Positions 33,664 to 43,379 of a stretch of 64,000 nt of DNA are shown here, piece by piece. Numbering within the stretch: the stretch's first letter is position 1; every line of letters begins with the position of its first letter. The notes beneath the pieces are model-generated. The model saw nothing but the letters and a program-made list of their open reading frames with translations. It did not search any database and was not told where the DNA came from. The stretch comes from Diphasiastrum complanatum (taxonomy: Eukaryota > Streptophyta > Lycopodiopsida > Lycopodiales > Lycopodiaceae): positions 1 to 64,000 of the forward strand of contig MU832161.1 of the NCBI GenBank assembly GCA_029204225.1, written 5' to 3'. The position numbers were made by a program, and so were the translations under genes.

Positions 33664-33666
<3 letters not shown>

Positions 33667-33751
<85 letters not shown>
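33667..33751 (+). repeat. (GA)n microsatellite
   Basis: About 42 uninterrupted GA units. Confidence 0.95.
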
Positions 33752-33755
<4 letters not shown>

Positions 33756-34370
33756 GTGGAGTTAAAGATAGTCAACATTCCCAATTCTAGGAAGGGGTGT
33801 AGCCCTTGTTTTTTCCTGTTGAAGGCATGATATCATAAATGGTTCTTTGTTGGACTTGAAACATCCACAGGAAGGCAATGTTGATGGGAAAGAGCATTGT
33901 GGTGACTTTTGGAAATAGGATACAACCACATGGTTCGGAATTTTGACTAACACTCTTCATGCTTTCTTTCTGTCACTTTCATTCTTGGTGGGTTCTTGGT
34001 ACTTTGTTCTCCTGGAGTACCAAAGTTTTGTGGGTTGTTGGTACTTTTTTGGTCGTGGCGGCAACGATCATATAGGCTCCCTTACGTGAAACGTTATCTT
34101 GTGTGTGAGGCACCAAATTTTGTTTTTTCTTTGTTTTTTCTTTGCACTCCAAGATTTTTTTGTTCTTGGTTCTAGATATTTGTGTTCGAGGTACTTATTT
34201 GTTCTACTAAAGTACCGAAATTGGTACTATTGGTTGTTGTCTTAGTCTAAATCTTGATAAAGCAGACTTACCAAAATTGAGTTGAAATATGAAATCTGAC
34301 ACTATTGAGCTGAAATTTGAAATTTGAAATTTGTCATTTTCTTTTTCTGACCTCGCATAATCAGGTACAA

Positions 34371-34927
34371 ATAGCCCTATGCCGACTAAGAGCCCTAGTG
34401 TGGGCAGTTTCTTGCATGAATTCCAACAACTGAACAAGGACCCAGACGTGGATTCAACGATAAATGAAATGCTGGAAGAACTTTCAAAGTTCCAAGATAA
34501 TATAGACTACTCTGCATCAGTGCAGCCTCACGATCAGACATAAGAGGGCAAAATAGGCAAGGCAAAAATTACTATTGACATAGAAGAGTTGGATGAAAAT
34601 AAGGAGGAAGAGCGGGACCAACAACAAGATCAGGCACAACAAGACCATCAGGACCAACAACAAGACCAAGAGCAGCAAGACCAGACACAACAAGACCAGC
34701 AGGACCACCAGTCAGCGTAGGACCAATAGGAGGAGGAAGAGCAGGAGGATGTGCATGTGGTGGATGTGGAAAATGAAGGGGCAGGTGATGAAGCTAAAGG
34801 GCCTCAAAAAGGAGAAACAACAAGGGAAGAGGCCAGGGTAGAAAAGGGTGAAACTCTACACACTTCCCTTAAAAAGATAAAGCGCTCCATACCATATAAC
34901 ATTAAAACTCGTGTAAGCAAGATGTAA
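34371..34927 (+). pseudogene. Asp/Gln-rich ORF remnant
   Basis: One frame reads SPSVGSFLHEFQQLNKDPDV, then EMLEELSKFQDN, a stop at 34541, then an acidic run and QDQ/QQD repeats, and finally a basic tail (LKKIKRSIPYNIK). In-frame TAGs near 34719 and 34728 stand where the Gln run would continue. Composition suggests a disordered linker. No family recognised. Confidence 0.35.
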
Positions 34928-34929
34928 CA

Positions 34930-35184
34930 TGTGCACACTCTATTGCACTCAAAATAGAATAATGCTACCTATCAAGTTATGAAGTGTGACCAAATTCATC
35001 GAGTGATCAATATCACTGCTATCTACTATGTTAAAAAGACATTTGTTATTATTAAAAGAGAAACAAGGCACTAAATTTTTCTGTTGCGCAATGTGAATCA
35101 CATTATGGTGATGTCATTTTCTTGTTCTTGTATGTTTGGATTAAATTAAAGTTCACGGGTTGTTGCCAAATACCATTTTGTTAT
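34930..35184. other. Short unassigned spacer
   Basis: AT-rich, no gene or repeat recognised. Confidence 0.4.
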
Positions 35185-35856
35185 GGATTGGATCAGAGGA
35201 ATAAAGCTTTAATCTTAACATTATGTCCAAAGATGTCTGTATATTAATATAACTCGGTCTAATCTTGGTTTGTACACAAAGATCTAAAGTAGGTTGATTG
35301 GTTGAAGAAATTTTGTTAATAAGAGTTAGATGGTTGAAAAACTTGTGATGCGGAATTATTCACTTCAGAGATTTGCCAGATATGTTATTTACTCATGAGA
35401 AATAGAGTTTGTTTGTAGCTGAGTTGCAAGATTCTCAGTGAGTTTATGTGGTGCAGATTATGGATATCTGCCAGTTTATAGCCTATGTTTATGTATAGGA
35501 ACATAGTTGGATATGTTGCTTATGCACATTTTAATCATTGTGTATCTGCTATGTGTTTTCTATGTACTGAGTTTATATCGTATACTTAAACTAGTCAGAG
35601 TGCATAGACATATGAACAAGTAATGTGCGGAATTGTTACTTGCTGATTAATGGTTCTTTCTATGGAAAGTATAATTCATTAATTTATTTATGGTTTAGGA
35701 AAGGATCTAAATGTGGTTTTATACTAGTATAATTGAGATCTGCACCTAGACATTTAAGATTTCTAAATCATTTACAATTGACTTGAGTGATTGGATTACT
35801 CCTGTTTAGAAGTTAATTGGATAAATAAGCAGTGTGGAGAGAATTCACCAGGAACT

Positions 35857-37764
35857 ATTTATTTTGAACTATATTGCTTATAAGACACATGATTTGTGAG
35901 TCATCAGGATTCATCTATAGAAGTAGTGTGCATAGAATATAGAAGATTCTTGATATTAAATATTTTTTGAGTAAGAAATATATCCCAAGTTATTGACTGT
36001 ATCCCAATGAGCTCATATTGGATGACAGAGTCTAACTAATATCAAGGATAACCACTGAATTCAGTTGGAATTTAGCAGAACTTTGTAATATCTAGATGTT
36101 GTTCTAGGTGATTGTATAAAGTTTATATTGTTAAAGACGATGTTATAATGGTCTTTAATTACTTGGTTGATTGTGGAATTTAGAACTCATAATCTGGTTA
36201 AGAATCGGGTTGGAAGAATACTCATGGAATCCAGTAATTTTTCTTGTGGAAAAGATTTCAGAATGATTCTTATATTTCCTGAGTGGTATGTTGTACATAT
36301 ACTCCAATATCTTTCAATGATGAAGTATGGTTTTGGAATCCTGTAAATAATGATTGACGAATCATAAGATTCTAAATATTTATGATTGACGGATCATAGA
36401 TTGATACTTAAAGGTCATTAAAAGAATATAAGGAAATGTGATGATTCTTGAAAGTTGAGTAATTCTTGATCAAGTGAATGAGTCAAGGATTTAGATCTGT
36501 TATTTGAACTCTAAATTTCTTTACTCCAGTGCATATTTCAGATTATGTAAATCTCACAAGCATTTTCATTTAGCAATTTGTTTACTTATGAGGAACTTGC
36601 TTATTTTAGTGGATGAAATTTTACCACAAATTGTAGTCACGGGATGCTTGTGTATTGTTTTCAGCCTAAATCTCCAGTTAATTAGGAGATAGACAAGTCT
36701 ATTAAGATTTAATGGTTGCTATTTCCTTGCATATGATGTTAGGAATAAGAGCACTTAACTCAAGAGAGTATCTGGGGTACTCAAGACTGAGTTAAAGTCA
36801 TTTTTATCTTGATGGATCTCCTAGAAATTTTGGTAGGATGAATGGTTGTACCTTAGTTTATTTTGATCTATATTGCTTATGAGACACATGATTTGTGAGT
36901 CATCAGGATTCATCTATAGAAGTTGTGTGCATAGAATATAGAAGATTCTTGATATTGAATATTTCTTGAATGAGTAATATATCCTAAGTTATTGACTGAA
37001 TCCCAGTGAGATGTTGTTCTAGGTGATTGTATAAAGTTTACATTGTTAAAAATAGATGTTATAATGGTCTTTAATTACTCGGTTTATTGTAGAATTTGGA
37101 ACTCATAATTTGGTTAAAAATCGGACTGGAAGAATATTCTCAAAATCCAGTCATTTTCCTTGTGAAAAAGATTTCAAAATTTTTCTTACATTTCCTGAGT
37201 GGTATGTTGTACATATACTCCAGTATCTTTTAATGATTAAGTATGGTTTTGGAATCCTATAAATTATGATCGACGAATTATAAGATTCTAAATATTATGA
37301 TTGAAGAATCATAAATTGATACTTAATGGACATTAGAAGAGTATAAGGGAATGAAATAATTCTTAAGATATTTAGTAATCCTTGATCAATTGAGAGAGTT
37401 AAGAATCTAGATCAATCAATCTAAATTTCTTTCTTTCAGTGCATACTTGAGATTGTGTAAATCTCACAAGCATTTTTCTTAAGTAGTTTGTACTTATGAG
37501 GAATTTGTTTATTTTAGTGGATGAAATTCTACTACAGAGTGTAGTCAAGGAATGCTTGTGTACTATTTTCAGCCTAAATTTCCAGTTAATTAGGAGACAG
37601 GCAAGTCTATTAAGATTTAATGGTTGTTATTTCCTTGCATATGTTGCTAGGAATTGAGCGCTTAATTGAAGAGAGTATCTGGAGTACTCAGGACTGAGTT
37701 AAAGTCATTTTTATCTTGATGGATCTCCTAGAGATTTTGGTAGGATGAATGGTTGTACCTTAGT
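35857..37764 (+). repeat. Tandem duplication of about 1 kb inside relic D
   Basis: 35857-36855 and 36856-37764 share long blocks: AGACACATGATTTGTGAGTC, GAATATAGAAGATTCTTGAT and TTGATGGATCTCCTAGA. The second copy lacks about 90 bp in its middle. Confidence 0.8.
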
Positions 37765-38149
37765 TTTTTGAAAAAAATTTAAATGTATTGGTACCAAGAA
37801 GCATTTATGACAAGTCTACAAGTAATTGTGGATAGTCTTGGACTATAATTGTTTGGATCTTTAACTTTTGACCATTGATTTCCAATGAAAAGTGACATTT
37901 TACCCAGGGATTCATGTAAGTTGAGGTTACATAAAGGTGATCTTACTAGATTGGAGAGAATCAGATCCAATAGAAAAAGTTCTCTCTTAGTGTGCCTCTA
38001 AAGGTTGATACAGTACTTCAGCGTAGAGATAGATAATCTGAGAATTATTCCATCTATAAGTACTTATTTGATATTGAAGTTAGACTAAGGATTGATTTTC
38101 AAGGTAAATGTGAAAGTTAAAAGATTGATTTATTAGCTTTTGAACTTGA

Positions 38150-38405
38150 TCTTCATGATTGGTCGACTGCTCATCCAGTGTATCATGTGAACTTAGTTTA
38201 TATGATGATGACAGATGAATATATTGAAGAGTTTGCCCATTTGGAGGACTTATCGCTCAATGTACCTTTGGAACCGTAAAGAGTACTCTGAATTAGAGAT
38301 AAACAATTGAGAAATCATTCTATCTCTGAGTGCTTGATTAGGTTGGTTGGTCAGATTGAGGACAATGATTCATGGGAAAGAGTTAAAAGCATACAAATTG
38401 GGTCT
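38150..38405 (+). pseudogene. Gypsy integrase end and chromodomain (relic D)
   Basis: Frame reads FELDLHDWSTAHPVYHVNLV, the usual pre-chromodomain (S)xxHPVFHVS motif. After stops it continues RDKQLRNHSISECLIRLVGQ then IEDNDSWERV, matching the aromatic-cage and WE region of Ty3/gypsy chromodomains. Broken by stops and a frameshift. Confidence 0.65.
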
Positions 38406-38453
38406 TTCCTAGTTACTCTTTTTGAGAACAAAACTGGTTTAAGGGGGGGAGAA

Positions 38454-38887
38454 TGTTACATCCATGTCCAGTATGTGAAATTCGGAATAATTTCTGACAT
38501 GGATAGCCATTCACTCAAGTGTATGTGGTTATTAGTTATGCCTCGTCATTCCGGGATTGGCCGATAAAGCAATTAATAATCATACGAGGACCCAGACCTA
38601 TAATTGGACATAAGAGCACTTGCATGGTGTTTTTTGACTGTTATAATGCAAGAATAGGAGGTCAATTGCTATTCTAGGTTGCATGGGAATCCTAAGAAGA
38701 ATATTCTCTCATCATGGGAGACAATATATACTATTGGAAACTCGCCCATCTACCTATTGGATTTTCTGATCCTTGTAGCCAGGAGCCCCTCCTCTTTTGC
38801 ATTCATTTACCATAGCATGGAGGTGAAGTGGCTAGGGTATTGATTAGCCATTTCCTGTTGGTCGGATCTTCACTAGGCAATTCTTAT
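38454..38887 (+). repeat. LTR of chromovirus relic D
   Basis: Starts TGTTACATCCATGTCC after a G-rich purine tract. Layout resembles the gypsy C LTR (a GAGGACCCAGACC phrase, then an ACAATATATACTATT TATA-like stretch). The 3' end is approximate. Confidence 0.5.
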
Positions 38888-40490
38888 AGGTAGTTTCTGG
38901 TAATATCTGATATTTACCTTTTGTTTCTGTAGATATTTTTGCCCAAAACAAGTGTGATGTGTGGCGTGAAGACTTATTCAAAAAGGTAGAAATCTTCTCC
39001 TCTCTGTTGCTTTGACTACAAAATTGTCTCCAGTGGACAACAAGCCACACAAACTATCAGGGTTCCCCTCATACATGGGCAGGTTGGTGTCATTATGCAT
39101 TGGCATGAAAAAATAAGCATCGTCATTATCTCCAGCGTCATCGTCATCGTCGCTGCTAGCTGTCTCTGACTCTGGCAATGGCTGGATAAACAAATATTTT
39201 CACTCTTCCATGTGCTATCTGTTCCTGCATCTTCTCCATTGCCCTAGAATACATGAATCATAGAAACATGACAATGTGCAACATCGTAGTGAGCATGGAC
39301 TATATTGGGAATATCCGTCAACACAATGGAACGAGCGTGAGCCTGTGATGCATTGACAATCCCATTTCACATCATGTTGCACCTCATCCTTGCTGACCAG
39401 CCAGAAAACCCTTCTGGTATGACCTTCTCCTTTTGGCCTAAATGTTTCTTTCAAATATGCGACCACATCTGCTGCACATTTCAAGGGCCAGCCATCTGGT
39501 TTCGACTCCTCCTGAGTGAGAGTTATCTTGATGACCGTGCCCGCTCTGTCATGCTTGTCTTTTTCATGGCATGAGGCAGAAAAATTATACATCATTTGCA
39601 AACCTGTCAAGTGATAATATCTGGCCAAAAAGTGAATAAATTGTTAGATTTTTTATTTTTATGTAGGTTGCAATAAAAATGCTTGCAAACAGTACCCGTA
39701 ATTCAGAACCTGGTGTCTTGTCTAGTACCAAATTGGTACTAAATCTGGGTGTCCAGTATAGACCCAGTTTGGTACTACATTTTTTAGGAAAATAGTACCA
39801 AAATTGGTACTCCAGAATGGTGTATTTTGGTACTACAAGATGGATTATGTAATTAAAGTCTTATAGTTCAGTACCAATTTTGGTACTATCTGAAGTAACA
39901 AATCTAAAAACTACAAAGTAATAATAATAGATAATGAGAACTCCCAACAAATGTACCTGGCCACGAAGAAAAAAGGCCTTCAAGCATTGAATTAGGACAT
40001 CACGCCATTTGACCATACCCAATGACACCTCAAATTATACCCATTATCTTTCAGCCAATTGTCATGTAGTAGTAGATAGTGCTGTACGAATAGGGTGTCA
40101 TGCAGCTTATCGTCTGATATGTAAATTGAAGAGTCTTTTCAACTGCACCTGCAGAGTTTCTGACATACGTTATGTGCACAAGTATCGTGACCTGATTAGA
40201 CCACCAGTGCATGGACTTTTTTTGCATCTTGAAAGAATAATTTTCTGCAAAGTCAATGACTAAAACAACAACATCTGAAGGAGATTTCAGCAAGCATCAA
40301 ATTGTTGTGATTGCCACCGAAACACAAAGTTATGCTTGATGAAGTTTTTCAGATGTGCTAAAACCAGATCAACAAAAGCAGTGCTCTGCATTTTTTAAAC
40401 TATCAAATCCTTTTTCTTCTTGATAGACCCGCCCTCATCAACAAACTTTGTCGCAATGTCTTTGGCCTCAATTTCCATTGGCCAATTTCT
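38880..40490 (-). pseudogene. Transposase-like gene with a GGTACT-rich intron (broken)
   Basis: Minus strand, in order: VDEGGSIKKKKDLIV (about 40450), LAHLKNFIKHNFVFRWQSQQ, LVIDFAENYSFKMQKKSMHW, ISDDKLHDTLFVQH (about 40095), then an intron (GT at about 39957, AG at about 39625) rich in GGTACT/AGTACC. Next come YHLTGLQMMYNFSASCHEKD, WPLKCAADVVAYLKETF, a GSRSFHC motif (about 39320) and an acidic tail ending near 38845. This order (DFAENY, SDD.HD, NF..SxHxKD, TGSRSFH) matches a transposase-like family I have seen in non-seed plants and animals but cannot name. Frameshifts near 40290 and 40090 and several stops show decay. Expected to act on DNA ends if ever active; that is inference. Confidence 0.55.
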
Positions 40491-40778
40491 ACCTCCCTAA
40501 CTATTCAAATTTAAAAAATAGTGGGAATCCATTCACTAATTGGAGGAACCCAATTTAAAAATGAATTTTGGTGGGAACTCTATTTTATTCACTAACTTGA
40601 CTTTTGGGCCCTACGACATTAGAAGTCCTACAAAAAGGCCTAAAGTCCTTTTATTAACTTCTAGCTAATCAAATCTTTATGTGATCATCGGGTTGGACTT
40701 ACACACGTAGGGTGCCAAATTCCTCTCACTTATTAACTAGGGTTAGAGTTGCCTTGGGATACGAAAACCCCTCCAACA
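40491..40778 (-). repeat. Presumed LTR start of a minus-strand retroelement
   Basis: On the minus strand a purine tract GGTGGGGGATAT (40790-40779) is followed by TGTTGGAGGGGTTTTCG. This is the usual PPT-TG junction at the 3' LTR. The outer end of the LTR is not determined. Confidence 0.4.
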
Positions 40779-41047
40779 ATATCCCCCACCAAAACTTGTG
40801 GCAGTCCCACAAGACCTCATGAGATTATTCACTTGGGGGGCTCTGGTTGGCCTCTTGTCGCACCTTTATCAGGTGATACTGCACTTTCTCCATGAATTCC
40901 AAACATTCTATATTGAAATCGGACTTGTGCGATAAAAAGCACTTATTCATGTCAGCAATCCATTTTGACGTTGTCCACACTGATGGACTCCCACGATTCT
41001 CCCAGCATCGCAGCTTGATAGTTGAGTCTGGCTACTGGCAATTGATC

Positions 41048-41938
41048 TTATACCTTGTGAGACACCATAGGGATATTTGGATCGAAAGCCAACATAGGTA
41101 GGCAATCATCCCATCTTGTAGAAACGGACGCCAACTTGGACAAGTCATTTGTGAACAGAGCGGACTTCTTAACAGTTGGGTTTGGGGAACATGTATACTC
41201 GTACGCATATGTCTGAAGAGCTTTGTTGAAATCCACTATAGTGGACCAATTATATTTTTGATATATTATGGGCCACTTTGGGGTATGGATGCTGATTTGA
41301 TCCATTTGGACACCCAAATCTTTCCATTTATTGTGTCGCGGCATCGGGACATAGTATGGATCGACGCATAATTGGCGAGGACTCACAACATAGCTTCTTA
41401 TGGAATCTGGAGCTTTTTCAAAAACTGTTTTGCACCATTCCGGCTGCTCATCCAATGCGGGTAGCTTATCCAATTCTTTCCTTGTCTCTGTCTCTGAGGT
41501 CTTGAATTTTATTATCCATCCACCCCTTGAGGACTCATGTGGATGTTGTTGTAGAAATGCCTGGATCTGGTCCTCGTTGGTGATCGGCTTTTGAAATAAT
41601 GGCATGACCCTTGAAGTAGATGGACCTATATCTGTAACCTGAGGTTCGGTAACTTCTTCAACATCTGCATCCAATCTTGTATCAAATTCTCCTTGATCTT
41701 GTTGTTGAGGCGAGAATTGAGGCATCACTAGATTTGGAATCTGGGGGTTCGATTCTAGGACCTGAGTGGCTGCCTTCTCGTAGTCTTTGATTATTGCCTT
41801 GGCCTTGACCAACTCAGTTGATGTTGTTCGTGAACTTATTAGACCGTTCATGGAATTAAGCCAATGAGGTGCGATAAGTTTTGACTTTCTTGAACATACT
41901 ACCAAAAGAGCTTGAATAAGATGCAAAATGGAATACAC
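41048..41938 (-). CDS. 296-aa ORF of unknown function upstream of an LTR
   Basis: An uninterrupted minus-strand frame. The N-terminal third has ELVKAKAIIKDYEKAATQVL (helical) and a Gln/Asp/Glu/Pro-rich linker. The C-terminal half is a folded-looking domain: FEKAPDSIRSYVVSPRQL, DPYYVPMPRHNKWKDLG, HTPKWPIIYQKYNWSTI, KALQTYAYEYTCSPNP, STRWDDCLPMLAFDP. It carries no zinc knuckle, protease, RT or integrase motif. It ends about 260 bp before a purine tract and LTR-like TG (40778). A homologous block occurs downstream of pol in gypsy C (28338-28447). Both copies therefore lie between pol and the 3' LTR, or at the 3' end of an element. Alternatives are a gag-like protein placed 3' or a captured host gene. 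Intact reading suggests it is younger than its surroundings. Confidence 0.6.
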   Translation of the reverse strand: MYSILHLIQALLVVCSRKSKLIAPHWLNSMNGLISSRTTSTELVKAKAIIKDYEKAATQVLESNPQIPNLVMPQFSPQQQDQGEFDTRLDADVEEVTEPQVTDIGPSTSRVMPLFQKPITNEDQIQAFLQQHPHESSRGGWIIKFKTSETETRKELDKLPALDEQPEWCKTVFEKAPDSIRSYVVSPRQLCVDPYYVPMPRHNKWKDLGVQMDQISIHTPKWPIIYQKYNWSTIVDFNKALQTYAYEYTCSPNPTVKKSALFTNDLSKLASVSTRWDDCLPMLAFDPNIPMVSHKV

Positions 41939-41939
41939 C

Positions 41940-42258
41940 CCTTATATAGAATCCCAAGCAAAAATGTAATGATTATGTGTCGCCAAAAAAAGTTCGTCGT
42001 CAGATTTTTTAACCAAACCCTAAACCGTGACGAGAAGGACCTTGATCATCAAAGATGCTTGAAATTTTACCACGTCAATACAAAATATATTTATTATGGT
42101 TACATTTACAAAGTAATCATGACACCAAAAGCTATATATACATTTGTTAAGCTCATTTTTCATCCTTGTTTCTTGAGGATTTCAATCCTGCGCTTAGGTT
42201 ATTGCTCTTCCTTTTCTATTACAATTTGGGCGATTTTCACAGTGATTAAGTGACCATC
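41940..42258. other. Spacer between divergent frames
   Basis: AT-rich. No gene recognised. Confidence 0.35.
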
Positions 42259-43290
42259 CAGGGAAACCAACTTCAGCTATGCTACCACCCCCTACTACTT
42301 GCACCACACTACTTGTTCTCCCATCCTCCGATGCTTCCTTAGCCTCTACTTCCTCACAAGGTCCGTTTGTGACCATTGGAGACACAATTCCAATCACAGT
42401 TGCCCAAGCCACCTCAGCCCAACAAACTCGAGAAACTTCACTGGGAACACAAGCGTTTATGGACATGTTCGATGATTTCGACTTCTTAGGGGCAGATGAA
42501 ATATCCTAAGAGCCCAATGCCTTTTGACCTCCAATTCCCCAAAAGAGGATTCAAACAGTTTCATGATACCACTAATACTTTTGATTCCATGTTTTAGACA
42601 GATCAACAAGAAGTTCAAGCAGATCAAACACCAGAATAGCATCAGGATCATTCATGCAGTTGTATCTCTAAAGCAATTTGATGCCACCGTGCCTGAAGGT
42701 TTTGAAGGAGAAGATCTCTTTGAGGAAAAAGAGCCACATGCAAAGACTCAAAGCCAAACTAGACAAGCTCCTCTATCAGTTCCTCCTCCTGTTGTCGCTG
42801 CTACTGTACCCGTGGATTATGGTGATGCACTTGGTTTAGTCAATAACCTTGCATGAGTGATCTAGACCATGATTGATGAGAAGACCACCATGGAGAAGCG
42901 AATCTCCGAGTTGGGATTGAAAAATACTTTGATCAGCCAGAAAGTCATCAAGCTGAATCGAGAGTTGAAGGTCACCAAACAACATGAAGCCAAGTTCGAA
43001 GTGGAGATAAAAAGGCCAAGCAATCAGCCGAAACCTTGGAAGGCTATGTGGCTACTCTCCACAATACGCTGACGACTGCACAAGATCAAGTGGATCAAGC
43101 CGTTCATGATGCAAAACAACAAGTCTTGCTGCTTCAGGGGCAATTGGACATGGCATCACTTGATTGAAAAAGAATATAAGGTGAATTGGATGCAACCATC
43201 CTTGAACGAGACACGTACCTGCAAACACAAGTTCCAGATCGTCCTGTCTCACCAGAGGAGATCAGTTACTTTAGACTCACTAAACAAGGT
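42259..43290 (+). pseudogene. Coiled-coil protein gene remnant, possibly gag-like
   Basis: Stitching two frames gives a Ser/Thr/Pro-rich start, MFDDFDFLGADEIS, then VPEGFEGEDLFEEKEP, and a long coiled coil: EKTTMEKRISELGLKN, KLNRELKVTKQHEAKFEVEI, LTTAQDQVDQAVHDAKQQV, then DTYLQTQVPDRPVSPEEISY. Premature stops include TAG at 42595-42597 and 42863-42865 (Gln context) and TGA at 42854-42856 (Arg context). A frameshift lies near 43020. Coiled-coil gag proteins are known in retroelements, but no zinc knuckle or pol follows here, so identity is open. Confidence 0.45.
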
Positions 43291-43379
43291 CTGGTTTTCT
43301 TTTTTCGTTACAATGCTTGATTCCATCGGACAGTCCAATAAATTTATCTTCCTTGTCTATTGATTCCCATATCTCCATT

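Larger units (their letters stand above)
32300..34230 (+). repeat. GGTACT-rich low-complexity, intron-like DNA
   Basis: Dozens of irregular GGTACT/AGTACT/GTACT phrases (for example TTTTTGGTACTTCTGG) with T-rich spacers. They surround the coding island at 32765-33142. Similar DNA appears at 39690-39900 between two transposase-like exons, so I read both as introns of related mobile genes. Confidence 0.55.
35185..38887 (+). mobile_element. Chromovirus relic D (3' half and LTR)
   Basis: Homologous to 28900-30700 of gypsy C but longer. Contains a 1 kb tandem duplication, a pol end with chromodomain (38150-38405), a purine tract (AAGGGGGGAGAA) and an LTR starting TGTTACATCC at 38454. The left half of the element is missing. 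Confidence 0.6.

Noticed and set aside
34517-34708. Leu/Val-rich membrane-like peptide on the minus strand
   Set aside because: Antisense shadow of the Gln/Asp-rich coding remnant on the plus strand.
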